Shown: positions 25,724-34,638, counted from the stretch's first letter. The stretch: DNA of 64,000 nt from Streptomyces dysideae (GCF_001514305.1 NZ_KQ949075.1:47091-111090), one strand, 5' to 3'. A program made the numbers and translations. The notes: generated by a model from the letters alone, not told the origin.

Positions 25724-25936
25724 ATGCCCAAGTCGTCGTCCGCTCACCGCGATGCACCCGACGTCCTTCTCACCTTCGATCTGGTGATCCTCGATGTGAC
25801 GCTGCCCGGCCTGGAGGAACTCAAGCAGAACCGCCGGCTCCTCGCGCCCGACCGCCCCGCCGTCCTCCTCCTCCTCGCCGGGGCGGCTCAGGCTGACGCC
25901 GTCCCCAGCGAGCGCTCCGTCACCCGGGCCAGATGA
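25724..25936 (+). pseudogene. Fragment of a response-regulator receiver domain
   Basis: A 70-residue frame whose middle, FDLVILDVTLPGLEEL, matches the phospho-acceptor strand of receiver domains (DLVLLDVxLPGxDGLE). It is followed by PAVLLLLAG in place of the usual PVLMLTA. The acidic pair before it and the output domain are missing, and its 3' part overlaps the MazG-like gene on the other strand. It is most likely a leftover of a deleted regulator; a very small intact protein is less likely. Confidence 0.45.
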
Positions 25937-26265
25937 CGCGTGAAGACCTCGCGGGTGTCGGGGGTCAGCGTGCGCAGGGCGACCAGGGCCGTGATCACGA
26001 CGTCGCAGAGTTCCGACTCGACGTCCTCCCAGGTGTGGCTGGTGCCCTTGCGCGGGTTCTGGCCGGTCGCGCCGATCACGGCCTCGGCGACCTCGCCGAC
26101 CTCCTCCGACAGCTTCAGCATCCGCAGCAGCATGCCCTCCCGGCCGCCGACCGGCCGGTTCGCCTCCAGCCAGGCCCACAGGTCGTCTACGGCGGCCCAC
26201 AGGTCGGCGGAGGGCGCGGGGGAGGCTTCGACGGAGGACGCTGCGGGGGTGGCCTGATCAGTCAT
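25888..26265 (-). CDS. MazG-like nucleotide pyrophosphohydrolase
   Basis: A 125-residue protein with the MazG metal motif EEVGEVAEAVIG (ExxE) and ESELCDVVITAL (ExxD). Such enzymes hydrolyse (d)NTPs to monophosphates; the substrate cannot be told. The start at ATG 26265 gives a 22-residue Ala/Pro-rich leader before the domain. Single gene. Confidence 0.85.
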   Translation of the reverse strand: MTDQATPAASSVEASPAPSADLWAAVDDLWAWLEANRPVGGREGMLLRMLKLSEEVGEVAEAVIGATGQNPRKGTSHTWEDVESELCDVVITALVALRTLTPDTREVFTRHLARVTERSLGTASA

Positions 26266-26330
26266 GCGGGCAGCTTGGCACGGGGAGCGGGGCGCCGGAC
26301 AGCGCGCCCCGGTACGTGCGGAACCGGGCT

Positions 26331-26897
26331 CTACTCCTCGAACAGCGCCTCCTGCTCCTCGAACTGTTCGGCCCCCTCCTCCTTCTCGTCCTTCTCCAGC
26401 CGACAGCTCCGCGCCCCCACGACCAGCGCCGTCACCGCCGCCGTCGCCGCGAGGGCCGCGGGCACCATCCAGCCGCGGTCGAAGACATGGCCGAGGGCGT
26501 GGTCGAGGGAGAGCCGGCCGGGGCCGGTGACCGCGAGGCCGGTCGCGGCCAGGCCGAGGGTGGCGGCGTACTCGTAGCCGCCGCTCTGGTTGAAGAAGCC
26601 GTTCGGGGTGTGCACCGCGGCCGCCCCGCCCATCGCGCCGGCCGCCGCGGCGCCCGCCGCCGGGGTCGCAAGACCCAGCGCCAGCAGCGCACCGCCGCCC
26701 GTCTCGGCGAGGCCCGACGCGGTGGCGCTGACCCGGCCCGGCCGGTAGCCGACGGACTCCATGAACTGGCCGGTGCCCTCGATACCGTGGCCGCCGAACC
26801 AACCGAACAGCTTCTGCGTGCCGTGCGCGGCCAGCACTCCGCCGGCACCCAGCCGGAGCAGCAGCAGGCCCAGATCACGTCGGTCGTAAACACTCAC
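26331..26897 (-). CDS. DoxX-family membrane protein
   Basis: A 188-residue protein with four hydrophobic segments and the DoxX pattern LLLLRLGAGGVLAAHGTQKLFGWFGG near the N-terminus (quoted as adjoining motifs RLGAG, HGTQKLFG). The C-terminal 25 residues are strongly acidic (EKDEKEEG.EQFEEQE). DoxX proteins sit in the membrane and have been linked to oxidative stress. GTG 26897 follows GGGAG at 5 nt. Confidence 0.8.
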   Translation of the reverse strand: MSVYDRRDLGLLLLRLGAGGVLAAHGTQKLFGWFGGHGIEGTGQFMESVGYRPGRVSATASGLAETGGGALLALGLATPAAGAAAAGAMGGAAAVHTPNGFFNQSGGYEYAATLGLAATGLAVTGPGRLSLDHALGHVFDRGWMVPAALAATAAVTALVVGARSCRLEKDEKEEGAEQFEEQEALFEE

Positions 26898-27029
26898 GGT
26901 GACTCCCGGAACAGACAGCAGAAACGGTCCCCTCCCGCGTATCCACCGTCGCATCCCCGACACCCGGCCGGCCCGTCCGGGGCGCCGTTCGGGTGGCAGG
27001 CCGCGGTGCGGGATGTGAGTCTGACTGGC

Positions 27030-27356
27030 ATGACGATTCAGACGTCCCGACTCAGCGACCCGGCCGTCCGCGCCTTCGTCAGCGCCGTCAACGCCCATGA
27101 CCGCGAGCGGTTCATGGACCTCCTCGCGCCCGACGCGACCATGGCGGACGACGGCACCGACCGCGACCTCACCGACTGGATCGACCGGGAGATCTTCTCC
27201 TCCCACGGTCATCTGGAGGTCGACAAGGAGACGAACCACGGCCGCGACCTCGTCGCCCACTACAGCAACGACACCTGGGGCGAGATGCGCACCCGGTGGC
27301 ACTTCGAGGTCGGGGAGGACGGCAGGATCTCCCGCTTCGAGACCGGACAGGCGTAA
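27030..27356 (+). CDS. SnoaL-like / NTF2-fold small protein
   Basis: A 108-residue protein with the NTF2-like pattern AVRAFVSAVNAHDRERFMDLLAPDATM and a C-terminal TRWHFEVGEDGRISRFETGQ (conserved motifs AVNAHD, MADDG, WHFEV). Such proteins can be isomerases, binding proteins or small hydrolases; nothing here identifies a substrate. No strong ribosome binding site precedes ATG 27030. Confidence 0.65.
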   Translation: MTIQTSRLSDPAVRAFVSAVNAHDRERFMDLLAPDATMADDGTDRDLTDWIDREIFSSHGHLEVDKETNHGRDLVAHYSNDTWGEMRTRWHFEVGEDGRISRFETGQA

Positions 27357-27383
27357 CCCGGCGTAAGAGTTTCGTCCAAGGGC

Positions 27384-27414
27384 TTGCCTTGGTGTGCGCT
27401 CCAACTCCTAGCGT
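27384..27414 (+). promoter_or_regulatory. MerR-type promoter with 19-bp spacer, leaderless transcript
   Basis: TTGCCT (27384-27389) and TAGCGT (27409-27414) are separated by 19 bp, the long spacer typical of MerR-controlled promoters. The spacer contains the dyad TTGG-8 nt-CCAA (27389-27404). The -10 box ends 8 nt before ATG 27423, so transcription should start at or next to the start codon. Confidence 0.7.
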
Positions 27415-27422
27415 GCTCCGGC

Positions 27423-28403
27423 ATGGAGACCACACGGACACTGGGCCGCAGCGGTATCGAGGTCAGCGCGCTCGGCTTCGGCTGTTGGGCGATCGGCGGC
27501 GAATGGCAGGACACCGACGGGCAGCCGCTGGGCTGGGGCAAGGTCGACGACGAGGAGTCCGTACGGGCGGTCCACCGCGCCCTCGACCTCGGTGTCACCT
27601 TCTTCGACACCGCGGACACCTACGGCGCCGGCCACAGCGAACGCGTCCTCGGCCGCGCCCTCGGCAAACGCCGCGCCGATGTCGTCGTCGCGACCAAGTG
27701 GGGCAACGTCTTCGACGAGGAGACCCGCACCCGCACCGGCGGCGACGACTCCCCGGCGTACGCGCGCCGCGCGCTCACCGCGTCCCTGAAGCGCCTGGGC
27801 ACCGACCACATCGACCTCTACCAGCTGCACCTCTCCGACGCCGACCCCGCTCGCGCCGCCGAACTCCGCGACGTCTGCGAGGAGTTCGTGCGCGAGGGAC
27901 TGATCAGGGCCTACGCCTGGAGCACCGACGACCCGGACCGCGCCGCCGTGTTCGCGGCGGGGGAGCACTGTACGGCCGTACAGCACGCGATCAACGTGCT
28001 GCAGGACGCGCCCGGCATGATCGCCCTGTGCGAGGAGACGGACCTCGCGAGCATCAACCGCAGTCCGCTCGCCATGGGCCTGCTCGCCGGGAAGCGTCAG
28101 GGGGCGCTGCCGGCCGGGGACATCCGCAGCCGGCCGCCGGCCTGGCTGCAGGGGTTCGAGGACGGAACCGGCGCCGACCCCGAGTGGCTCGCCCGCATCG
28201 ACGCGCTGAAGGACGTCCTCACCAGCGACGGCCGCACCCTCGCCCAGGGCGCCCTCGCCTGGCTGTGGGCGCGCAGCCCGCGCACGATCCCGATCCCCGG
28301 GTTCCGCTCGGTCGCCCAGGCCGAACAGAACGCGGGCGCGCTGGCGAAGGGACCGCTCACCGCGGAGCAGCTGGCCGACGTGGACCGCATCCTCGGACGC
28401 TGA
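27423..28403 (+). CDS. Aldo/keto reductase
   Basis: A 326-residue AKR with the catalytic set Asp in FFDTAD, Tyr in TYGAGHSE, Lys in VVVATKWG and His in LYQLHLSD. It should reduce aldehydes or ketones with NADPH in the cytoplasm. It starts on ATG 27423 without a ribosome binding site, consistent with the leaderless MerR-type promoter directly upstream. That promoter implies induction by a stress signal, probably electrophiles or metals; the MerR gene is not in the window. Confidence 0.9.
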   Translation: METTRTLGRSGIEVSALGFGCWAIGGEWQDTDGQPLGWGKVDDEESVRAVHRALDLGVTFFDTADTYGAGHSERVLGRALGKRRADVVVATKWGNVFDEETRTRTGGDDSPAYARRALTASLKRLGTDHIDLYQLHLSDADPARAAELRDVCEEFVREGLIRAYAWSTDDPDRAAVFAAGEHCTAVQHAINVLQDAPGMIALCEETDLASINRSPLAMGLLAGKRQGALPAGDIRSRPPAWLQGFEDGTGADPEWLARIDALKDVLTSDGRTLAQGALAWLWARSPRTIPIPGFRSVAQAEQNAGALAKGPLTAEQLADVDRILGR

Positions 28404-28420
28404 GCGTCAGCCTGACTGAC

Positions 28421-28504
28421 GCGGCAGCCGTGCCACGTACCGGTGCGTACCCCGCGGTCCCACGCGAGGTCCACCCCCACCCGGTGCCGTGGCACGGCTG
28501 CCGC
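28421..28504. repeat. Large perfect inverted repeat after the aldo/keto reductase
   Basis: Arms of 16 bp (28421-28436 and 28489-28504) match perfectly around a 52-nt loop. It starts 17 bp after the reductase stop and could terminate transcription. The 253-bp gap to the next gene also has a frame ending at 28570 with a CPKC motif after WHGC, which I cannot support as a gene. Confidence 0.75.
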
Positions 28505-28656
28505 CTCCCCCCCTCGGGTTGGTCGGAAGGCCAGTGTCCCAAGTGTGAAGCTCTGGTGCAGGAGATGTAGAGCATAAGTCCGCCACCGGCCGTAATTCGG
28601 CAGACGGCCGCATTCCGTTTGTGCAAGTTGCCGGGGTGACCAAACGAGGTGCGGGC

Positions 28657-29082
28657 TCAGCCCCGCCCCACGTACGGCATCGCCGTCGCCAGCACCGTCG
28701 CGAACTGCACGTTCGCCTCCAGCGGCAGCTCCGCCATGTGCCGCACCGTGCGCGCCACGTCGGCGACATCCATCACGGGCTCCGGCGCGACCTCACCACT
28801 GGCCTGCAGCGCGCCCGTCTGCATCCGCGCGGTCATGTCGGTCGCCGCGTTCCCGATGTCGATCTGCCCGACCGCGATGCGGTACGGCCGCCCGTCCAGC
28901 GACAGCGATTTGGTGAGGCCGGTCAGCGCGTGCTTGGTCGCCGTGTAGGCGACGGAGAGCGGCCGGGGCGTATGGGCGGAGATCGACCCGTTGTTGATGA
29001 TCCGGCCGCCCTGCGGGTCCTGCTCCAACGCGGTCACGACGGCCGCGCCCTTCGTGACGGAGGCGGGGGAGCCGGGGCTCAA
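28657..29082 (-). pseudogene. Short-chain dehydrogenase lacking its N-terminal half
   Basis: The 141-residue frame has the C-terminal SDR features: [15 protein letters not shown], the active-site pair Tyr-x3-Lys in [17 protein letters not shown], and [14 protein letters not shown]. The Rossmann part with TGxxxGIG (about 100-115 residues) is absent, and the DNA where it should lie codes for the end of the Gfo/Idh gene. The only available start is a TTG overlapping that gene's stop. A deletion has removed the 5' half, so the product should not bind NAD(P). Confidence 0.8.
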
Positions 29083-30101
29083 GCCGGCACGAGCTCCGGC
29101 TCGTTGGCCTCTCCCGGGTAGCGGACGCCGATGCGGTCCCGGATCGCGTCGAGCGTCCGCATCACGGCGAGCGAGCCGTCCAGCGGGACCAGCGGCGACT
29201 CGGTCTCGCCGGCCCGCAGGGCGCGCATCACCTCGGCGGCCTCGTGCTTGAGGCTGTTGCGGGGACCGTCGGCGGGGTCGACCCGGAACTCCTCGGGGTC
29301 GCGTCCGTCGCGGTGCAGCACGAAGTGGTCCGGGAAGAAGAAGCCGTGCGGTACGTCGATACGGCCCAGCGAGCCGGTGACCGACGCGGAGGTCGCCGTA
29401 CCGCCGACGATGGAGCAGTGCACCGAGGCGAGCGCCCCGCTGTCCCAGGAGAGCAGCGCCCCCGTCTGCAGATCGACGCGCTCCTCGGAGAGCATGGCCC
29501 GCGCCGCCACGTCCGACGGCTCACCGAGCAGCAGATGCGCGAACGACACCGGATACACACCGAGATCCAGCAGCGCGCCCCCGCCCTGCTCCGGATCACG
29601 CAGCCGGTGTGACGCCGGGAAGGGGCCCGCGAGCCCGAAGTCGGCCTGCACATGGCGCACTTCACCGATCACACCGTCATCGACGAGCGCCTTCAGCCGC
29701 CGCACCAGCGGATTGCAGTACATCCACATGGCCTCCATCAGGAAGCTCCCGCGCCCGCGCGCCAGCGCGACCAGCTTCTCGGCCTCGCGGGCGTTCAGCG
29801 TGAACGACTTCTCGCACAGCACGTTCCGCCCGGCCTCCAGACACAGACCGGCCGCCGCGCGATGCGCCGAGTGCGGAGTGGCGACGTACACGACATCGAT
29901 GTCCGGGTCACCGGCCAGCGCCGCCCAGTCGCCGTACGCCCGCGGTATCCCGAACCGCTCCGCGAACGCGTCCGCCGAGGCCTGTGACCGGGAGGCCACC
30001 GCCACCACCTCGGCGTCCACCAGATCGACCAGATCCGCGGTGAACGCCGCCGCGATCCCACCGGTCGCCAGGATGCCCCAGCGCACCTTCCGTTCCGTCA
30101 T
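29079..30101 (-). CDS. Gfo/Idh/MocA-family oxidoreductase
   Basis: A 340-residue NAD(P)-dependent oxidoreductase with Rossmann motif [12 protein letters not shown], and [15 protein letters not shown] containing the conserved EKP-like Lys. Family substrates are usually sugars or trans-dihydrodiols; [10 protein letters not shown] and [12 protein letters not shown] are typical of the dihydrodiol dehydrogenase-like branch. ATG 30101 is preferred, GTG 30113 is possible. It sits upstream of the SDR remnant. Confidence 0.85.
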   Translation of the reverse strand: MTERKVRWGILATGGIAAAFTADLVDLVDAEVVAVASRSQASADAFAERFGIPRAYGDWAALAGDPDIDVVYVATPHSAHRAAAGLCLEAGRNVLCEKSFTLNAREAEKLVALARGRGSFLMEAMWMYCNPLVRRLKALVDDGVIGEVRHVQADFGLAGPFPASHRLRDPEQGGGALLDLGVYPVSFAHLLLGEPSDVAARAMLSEERVDLQTGALLSWDSGALASVHCSIVGGTATSASVTGSLGRIDVPHGFFFPDHFVLHRDGRDPEEFRVDPADGPRNSLKHEAAEVMRALRAGETESPLVPLDGSLAVMRTLDAIRDRIGVRYPGEANEPELVPA

Positions 30102-30189
30102 CCCGGACCCCACCCTCGCTCATGCGATCTACGGCACCATGTACGACCTGAGAGCATAGGTGGCGGATTACTCGGAGAGGGAGGGGCAC

Positions 30190-31485
30190 ATGCCCGAGCG
30201 CGGGGCACCGGCAACGAACGTGTCGCAGACAGCCGTACCGACAACGGAACCCCCCACCGGCTCCCTCCGCCGCACCGGCCTGCTGGTCACCCTCGTCCTC
30301 GGCGGCCTGACCGCGACACCCCCGCTGGCGATGGACATGTACCTCCCGTCCCTCCCGGAGGTCACCGAGTCCCTGCACGCCCCCGCCGCGACCGTCCAGC
30401 TCACCCTCACCGCCTGCCTGGCCGGCATGGCGGCCGGGCAACTGGTCGTCGGCCCGATGAGCGACCGGTGGGGCCGCCGGCGCCCGCTGCTCGCGGGCCT
30501 GGCGCTCTACGTCGTCGCGACCGTACTGTGCGCGCTCGCCCCGACCATCGAGCTCCTGGTCGCCTTCCGGCTGGCGCAGGGCCTCGCGGGCGCGGCCGCG
30601 ATCGTCATCGCGCGGGCCGTCGTACGCGACCTGTACGACGGCGTGGCCATGGCCCGCTTCTTCTCCACCCTCATGCTGATCGGCGGGGTCGCCCCGATCA
30701 TCGCGCCGCTCATCGGCGGGCAGATCCTGCGGGTGACGGACTGGCGGGGCGTGTTCGTGGTCCTGACCGTCGTGGGGGTCCTGCTCGGCGGGCTGGTGTG
30801 GGCGAAGCTCCCGGAGACCCTCCCGCCCGCCGAACGCCACGGCGGCGGCGTCGGCGAGGCCCTGCGCGCGATGCGCGACCTGCTCGCCGACCGGGCCTTC
30901 TCCGGCTACATGCTCGCGGGCGGGTTCGCCTTCGCCACGCTGTTCGCGTACATAGCCGCGTCCCCGTTCGTGATCCAGGAGATCTACGGAGCCTCCCCGC
31001 AGACCTTCAGCCTCCTGTTCGGGCTCAACTCGGTCGGGCTGGTGGTCGTGGGCCAGATCAACGGAAAACTGCTGGTGGGCCGGGTCAGCCTGGACCGGGT
31101 GCTGGCCGTGGGCCTGGCCGTCGTCATCGCGGCGGCGACCGCACTCCTGCTGATGTCCCTGGACGTCTTCGGCGAGGCCGGACTGGTGCCGGTCGCCGCC
31201 GCCCTGTTCGTCCTGATGTCGGCGATGGGCGTCGCCCTGCCCAACGCCCAGTCCCTCGCCCTGATGCGCACCAAGCACGGTGCCGGGTCCGCGTCCGCGC
31301 TGCTCGGCACCTCGTCCTTCCTGATCGGCGCGGTCGCCTCGCCGCTGGTCGGGATCGCCGGGGAGGACACCGCCGTCCCGATGGCCGTCGTCCAACTGGC
31401 GGCCGCACTGGTGGCACTGGGCTGCTTCGTGGGAATGTGCCGTCCCTGGAACAAGCGTGCGAGCGCGGAGGGAGTAGAGAGCTGA
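30190..31485 (+). CDS. Bcr/CflA-type MFS exporter (12 TM)
   Basis: A 431-residue membrane protein with the Bcr/CflA start PPLAMDMYLPSLPEV, motif A GPMSDRWGRRRPLL and about 12 hydrophobic segments. This family exports drugs such as bicyclomycin or chloramphenicol. ATG 30190 follows GGGAGGGG; an upstream GTG at 30160 lacks a site. Its stop overlaps the proposed CTG start of the next gene, suggesting a two-gene operon. Confidence 0.88.
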   Translation: MPERGAPATNVSQTAVPTTEPPTGSLRRTGLLVTLVLGGLTATPPLAMDMYLPSLPEVTESLHAPAATVQLTLTACLAGMAAGQLVVGPMSDRWGRRRPLLAGLALYVVATVLCALAPTIELLVAFRLAQGLAGAAAIVIARAVVRDLYDGVAMARFFSTLMLIGGVAPIIAPLIGGQILRVTDWRGVFVVLTVVGVLLGGLVWAKLPETLPPAERHGGGVGEALRAMRDLLADRAFSGYMLAGGFAFATLFAYIAASPFVIQEIYGASPQTFSLLFGLNSVGLVVVGQINGKLLVGRVSLDRVLAVGLAVVIAAATALLLMSLDVFGEAGLVPVAAALFVLMSAMGVALPNAQSLALMRTKHGAGSASALLGTSSFLIGAVASPLVGIAGEDTAVPMAVVQLAAALVALGCFVGMCRPWNKRASAEGVES

Positions 31486-32612
31486 GCGCGCCGAGACTGC
31501 GCAGGGACACACCGGAACGGGCCGGACTCGACCCCGAGGAGATCCGTCACCTCGTCCACGAGGTCCGGGACCTCACCGACGGCGACCGCCCCTGGGCGGC
31601 GGGCACCGTCCTGGTCGTCGGACGGGGGCCGTATCTCGCCGTGGAGGAGGCGGCGGGCTGGGCGGTGCGGTATGCGGCCTACGCCCCGGAGACGGACACG
31701 GGCGTGGAGCTACCGCCCGCCGACCGGGTGCCGATGACCACGGACACCCCCTTCGACCTGGCCTCCCTCACCAAGCTGTTCACCTCGGTCGCCGCGGTGC
31801 AGCAGATCGAACGCGGCACGCTGGGCGTGGACGCGAGGGTGGGCGCGTACCTGCCGGACTTCGGTGCGGCCGCCCGGCACGACGTGACGGTACGGCAACT
31901 CCTCACCCACACCTCGGGCCTACGCCCCGAACTCCCCCTGTACGACTGCACCGACGCCGCGGAACGCCTGGAGCGGCTGCGCGCGGAGGCCCCGGTCGGC
32001 GTCCCCGGCACGTACTGCTACTCCGACCTGAACCTCCTCCTGATCCAGCACGTCCTGGAACGCCTCACCGGCCGCACCCTCGACGCCCTGATCCACGACG
32101 GCATCACCCGCCCCCTCGGCATGACGTCCACCCGCTTCGGCCCGTGCCCCGACGCGGCGGCCACGGAGGACCAGCGACGTCCGTGGGGCAAGGCGGACCG
32201 GGGGATGCTGCGGGGTGTGGTCCACGACGAGAACGCGTGGGCGCTGGGCGGGGTGGCCGGTCACGCGGGCCTGTTCTCGACGGCCGGTGACCTGGCGGTC
32301 TTCTGCCGGGCACTGCTGTCCGGCGGCGCGTACGGTCCGGCGCGCATCCTGGGCCCCGACGTCGCGGAACTGCTGCTGACCCCGCCGGGTCTGGGCTTCG
32401 CGATCGACGCGCCGTGGTTCATGGGGGAGCTGGCGGGGCGGGGAGCGGCGGGCCACACGGGCTTCACCGGCACCTCGCTGGTCCTGGACCCGGCGACGGA
32501 CACGTTCGTGATCCTGCTGGCGAACACGGTGCACCCGAGACGACGGACGCCGGACAGCGGGCCGAGGGCGGCGGTGGGGACGAGGGTGGCGAGGGCGGTA
32601 CGGGGACGCTAG
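31482..32612 (+). CDS. Serine hydrolase, class C beta-lactamase-like, with a CTG start
   Basis: A 376-residue protein with the SxxK motif SLTK, the Tyr motif YSDL, and GHTGFTG in place of KTG. Such proteins may be esterases, DD-peptidases or beta-lactamase relatives; no signal peptide is visible, so it is probably cytoplasmic. No ATG or GTG occurs in frame near the conserved N-terminus. CTG 31482 lies 7 nt after a full GGAGGGAG (31467-31474) and overlaps the exporter stop (CTGA), which argues that it is the real start. Confidence 0.82.
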   Translation: MSAPRLRRDTPERAGLDPEEIRHLVHEVRDLTDGDRPWAAGTVLVVGRGPYLAVEEAAGWAVRYAAYAPETDTGVELPPADRVPMTTDTPFDLASLTKLFTSVAAVQQIERGTLGVDARVGAYLPDFGAAARHDVTVRQLLTHTSGLRPELPLYDCTDAAERLERLRAEAPVGVPGTYCYSDLNLLLIQHVLERLTGRTLDALIHDGITRPLGMTSTRFGPCPDAAATEDQRRPWGKADRGMLRGVVHDENAWALGGVAGHAGLFSTAGDLAVFCRALLSGGAYGPARILGPDVAELLLTPPGLGFAIDAPWFMGELAGRGAAGHTGFTGTSLVLDPATDTFVILLANTVHPRRRTPDSGPRAAVGTRVARAVRGR

Positions 32613-32623
32613 CGGCGTGGGCC

Positions 32624-32648
32624 GTCCAGGGGGCTCCGCCCCCTGGAC
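32624..32648 (+). terminator. Hairpin terminator after the exporter/hydrolase operon
   Basis: Perfect 11-bp arms 32624-32634 and 32638-32648 with a 3-nt loop (TCC), 11 bp after the hydrolase stop. Confidence 0.85.
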
Positions 32649-32763
32649 CCCCGGCCTATGCCCACCCACCGACTCGCTTGGGACAGAGGTGACGACGGCA
32701 ACCTCTGAGGGCGGAGCCCCCGGCGGCGCCCGCGCCAGCACCCGCGAAACATAGAATCGCCGG

Positions 32764-33750
32764 GTGAATGACCCCGTACCCCCGGCGGACGCCCTGCGCA
32801 GTAGTCTCGCCGCCCTCCTCACCAACCTGCCACCCCGACAGGCAGCACAGGCAGTCGACCGGCTGATCGCCAACTACCGCGGTGCGACCCCCACCCACGC
32901 CCCCATCCTCCGCGACCGAGCCGACGTAGCCGCCTACGCCGCCTACCGCATGCCGGCCACGTTCCAGGCAACGGCCTCCGCGCTGGAGGCCCTCGCCGAG
33001 GCCACCCCCGACTGGGTACCCGCCGGCCACACCGACATCGGCGGCGGCACCGGCGCCGCGACGTGGGCCGTCACCGCCACCTGGCCCGGCACCCGCCCCG
33101 TCACCGTGCTCGACTGGGCCGAACCCGCACTCGCCCTCGGCAAGGAGATCGCCGCCGCCAACCCGGCCCTGCACGACGCCCACTGGCAGCGCTCCCGCAT
33201 CGGGCCGGCCCTCACCCTCGCCCCCACCGACCTCGCCACCATCTCCTACGTCCTCAACGAACTCACCGCCCCCGACCGCACCGCGCTCCTCACGACCGTC
33301 GCCGCCGCGGCCCAGACCGTCGTGATCGTCGAACCCGGTACCCCGGACGGCTACACCCGCGTCATCGAGGCCCGCGACCACCTCATCGCGGCGGGCTTCC
33401 GTATCGCCGCCCCCTGCCCGCACAGCGCCGCCTGCCCGATCGCCCCCGGCACGGACTGGTGCCACTTCTCGGCGCGCGTCAGCCGTTCCTCCCTGCACCG
33501 CCAGGTCAAGGGCGGCTCCCTCGCCTACGAGGACGAGAAGTTCAGCTACGTCGCCGCCACCCGCCGCCCGGCCACCCCGGCCGCCGCCCGCGTCGTCCGC
33601 CGCCCCCAGATCCGCAAGGGCCAGGTCCTCCTCGACCTGTGCGAGACCGACGAACAGCTGCGCCGCACGACGGTCACCAAACGCCACGGCGACCTGTACA
33701 AGGCGGCCCGCGACGCGGACTGGGGCGACCCCTGGCCGCCGCTCCTCTAG
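32764..33750 (+). CDS. Rsm22-like (small ribosomal subunit) methyltransferase-fold protein
   Basis: A 328-residue protein with the SAM-binding motif DIGGGTGAATWA and the Cys set CPHSAACPI...WCHFS known as an iron-sulfur motif in Rsm22/METTL17 proteins. These associate with the small ribosomal subunit. GTG 32764 has no ribosome binding site, but a -10-like TAGAAT at 32752-32757 ends 6 nt before it, which suggests a leaderless mRNA. The stop TAG lies inside the terminal CTAG of a small mobile repeat. Confidence 0.8.
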   Translation: MNDPVPPADALRSSLAALLTNLPPRQAAQAVDRLIANYRGATPTHAPILRDRADVAAYAAYRMPATFQATASALEALAEATPDWVPAGHTDIGGGTGAATWAVTATWPGTRPVTVLDWAEPALALGKEIAAANPALHDAHWQRSRIGPALTLAPTDLATISYVLNELTAPDRTALLTTVAAAAQTVVIVEPGTPDGYTRVIEARDHLIAAGFRIAAPCPHSAACPIAPGTDWCHFSARVSRSSLHRQVKGGSLAYEDEKFSYVAATRRPATPAAARVVRRPQIRKGQVLLDLCETDEQLRRTTVTKRHGDLYKAARDADWGDPWPPLL

Positions 33751-33945
33751 TGCCCCAACAGGCGACATTCGCCCCGTCGCGACGCCCGGCACGCTCCCCC
33801 ACTGCCTTAAGGGCGTGGGAGGTGCCCCACTCGCCGCACCGGCCAAAAGCCCAAGTACGTCCAGTACGAGGGCTTTCGTCCGGCGCGCCGAGAGCACGCA
33901 CCGGACACCGCGGGCACCGCACAGGACTTTCGAAACACCCCCTAG
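33747..33945. mobile_element. Miniature transposon-like element, family A copy 1
   Basis: 199 bp bounded by CTAG at both ends, almost identical to 41143-41342. It has no gene. Inside are a dyad around GCCTTAAGGGC and a terminator-like hairpin (AAAGCCC and GGGCTTT around GTACGTCCAGTAC). The left CTAG contains the TAG stop of the Rsm22-like gene. Likely mobilised by a transposase encoded elsewhere, with CTAG as 4-bp target. Confidence 0.8.
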
Positions 33946-33971
33946 CACCCGCGCCCGCCCACCCGTCCGGC

Positions 33972-33986
33972 GAGACGCGCCGTCTC
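33972..33986. promoter_or_regulatory. Candidate TetR operator
   Basis: Perfect dyad GAGACG-CGC-CGTCTC, 22 bp before the TetR gene at 34009. TACCGT at 33998-34003 may be the -10 box, again leaving almost no leader. Autoregulation is inferred. Confidence 0.5.
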
Positions 33987-34008
33987 ACCGTCCTGCTACC
34001 GTCGACCC

Positions 34009-34638
34009 ATGCCCAAGCAGTCCGCCCCCGACAAGCGGCCCCCCGACACCGCCCGCCGCAGCGAGAAGTCCCGCCGCGCCATCTACGACGCCGCCCTCGC
34101 CCTCGTCGCGGAGGTCGGCTACCCCAGGACCACCATCGAGGGCATCGCCGCCCGCGCCGGCGTCGGCAAGCAGACCATCTACCGGTGGTGGTCGTCGAAG
34201 GCGGACGTCCTCATGGAGGCCTTCTTCGACCTCAGCGCTCAGGCGGCCCAGGATGCCGGCCAGCAGCCGTACACCATCCCCGACACCGGCGACCTCGCCG
34301 CCGACCTCAAGGCCGTACTCCGCGCCACCGTCGACGAGCTCAAGGACCCCCGCTTCGAGGCACCGTCCCGCGCCCTCGCCGCCGAGGGCCTGGTCGACGA
34401 GGAACTCGGCCGCAGATTCGTCACCAAGCTCCTCGAACCCTCGCTCCAGCTCTACGTCGACCGGCTGCGCGCCGCCCAGGACGCCGGCCAGGTCCGCCCC
34501 GAGATCGACCCGCGCATCGCCCTCGAACTCTTCGTCTCACCGCTGGCCCAGCGCTGGCTCCAGCACACGGGCCCGATCTCGTACGAGTACACCGACACCC
34601 TCGTCGACTACGCCCTCCACGGCCTCGCACCCCGCTGA
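34009..34638 (+). CDS. TetR-family regulator
   Basis: A 209-residue repressor. The N-terminal helix-turn-helix is TTIEGIAARAGVGKQTIYRWW, with SKADVLMEAF following. The ligand domain is of the TetR_C type common in actinomycetes. It probably controls itself through the dyad at 33972; the other target is unknown. Its last 31 bp overlap the end of the convergent GDPD gene. Confidence 0.88.
   Translation: MPKQSAPDKRPPDTARRSEKSRRAIYDAALALVAEVGYPRTTIEGIAARAGVGKQTIYRWWSSKADVLMEAFFDLSAQAAQDAGQQPYTIPDTGDLAADLKAVLRATVDELKDPRFEAPSRALAAEGLVDEELGRRFVTKLLEPSLQLYVDRLRAAQDAGQVRPEIDPRIALELFVSPLAQRWLQHTGPISYEYTDTLVDYALHGLAPR

Noticed and set aside
28429-28570. Short frame ending with WHGC and CPKC motifs (possible zinc ribbon)
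   Set aside because: No convincing start and it coincides with a large inverted repeat, so it is more likely non-coding.
29079-30101. Second RifL homologue for the AHBA pathway
   Set aside because: It is a general Gfo/Idh protein of the dihydrodiol dehydrogenase-like branch, outside the cluster, and a better RifL homologue is coupled to AHBA synthase.
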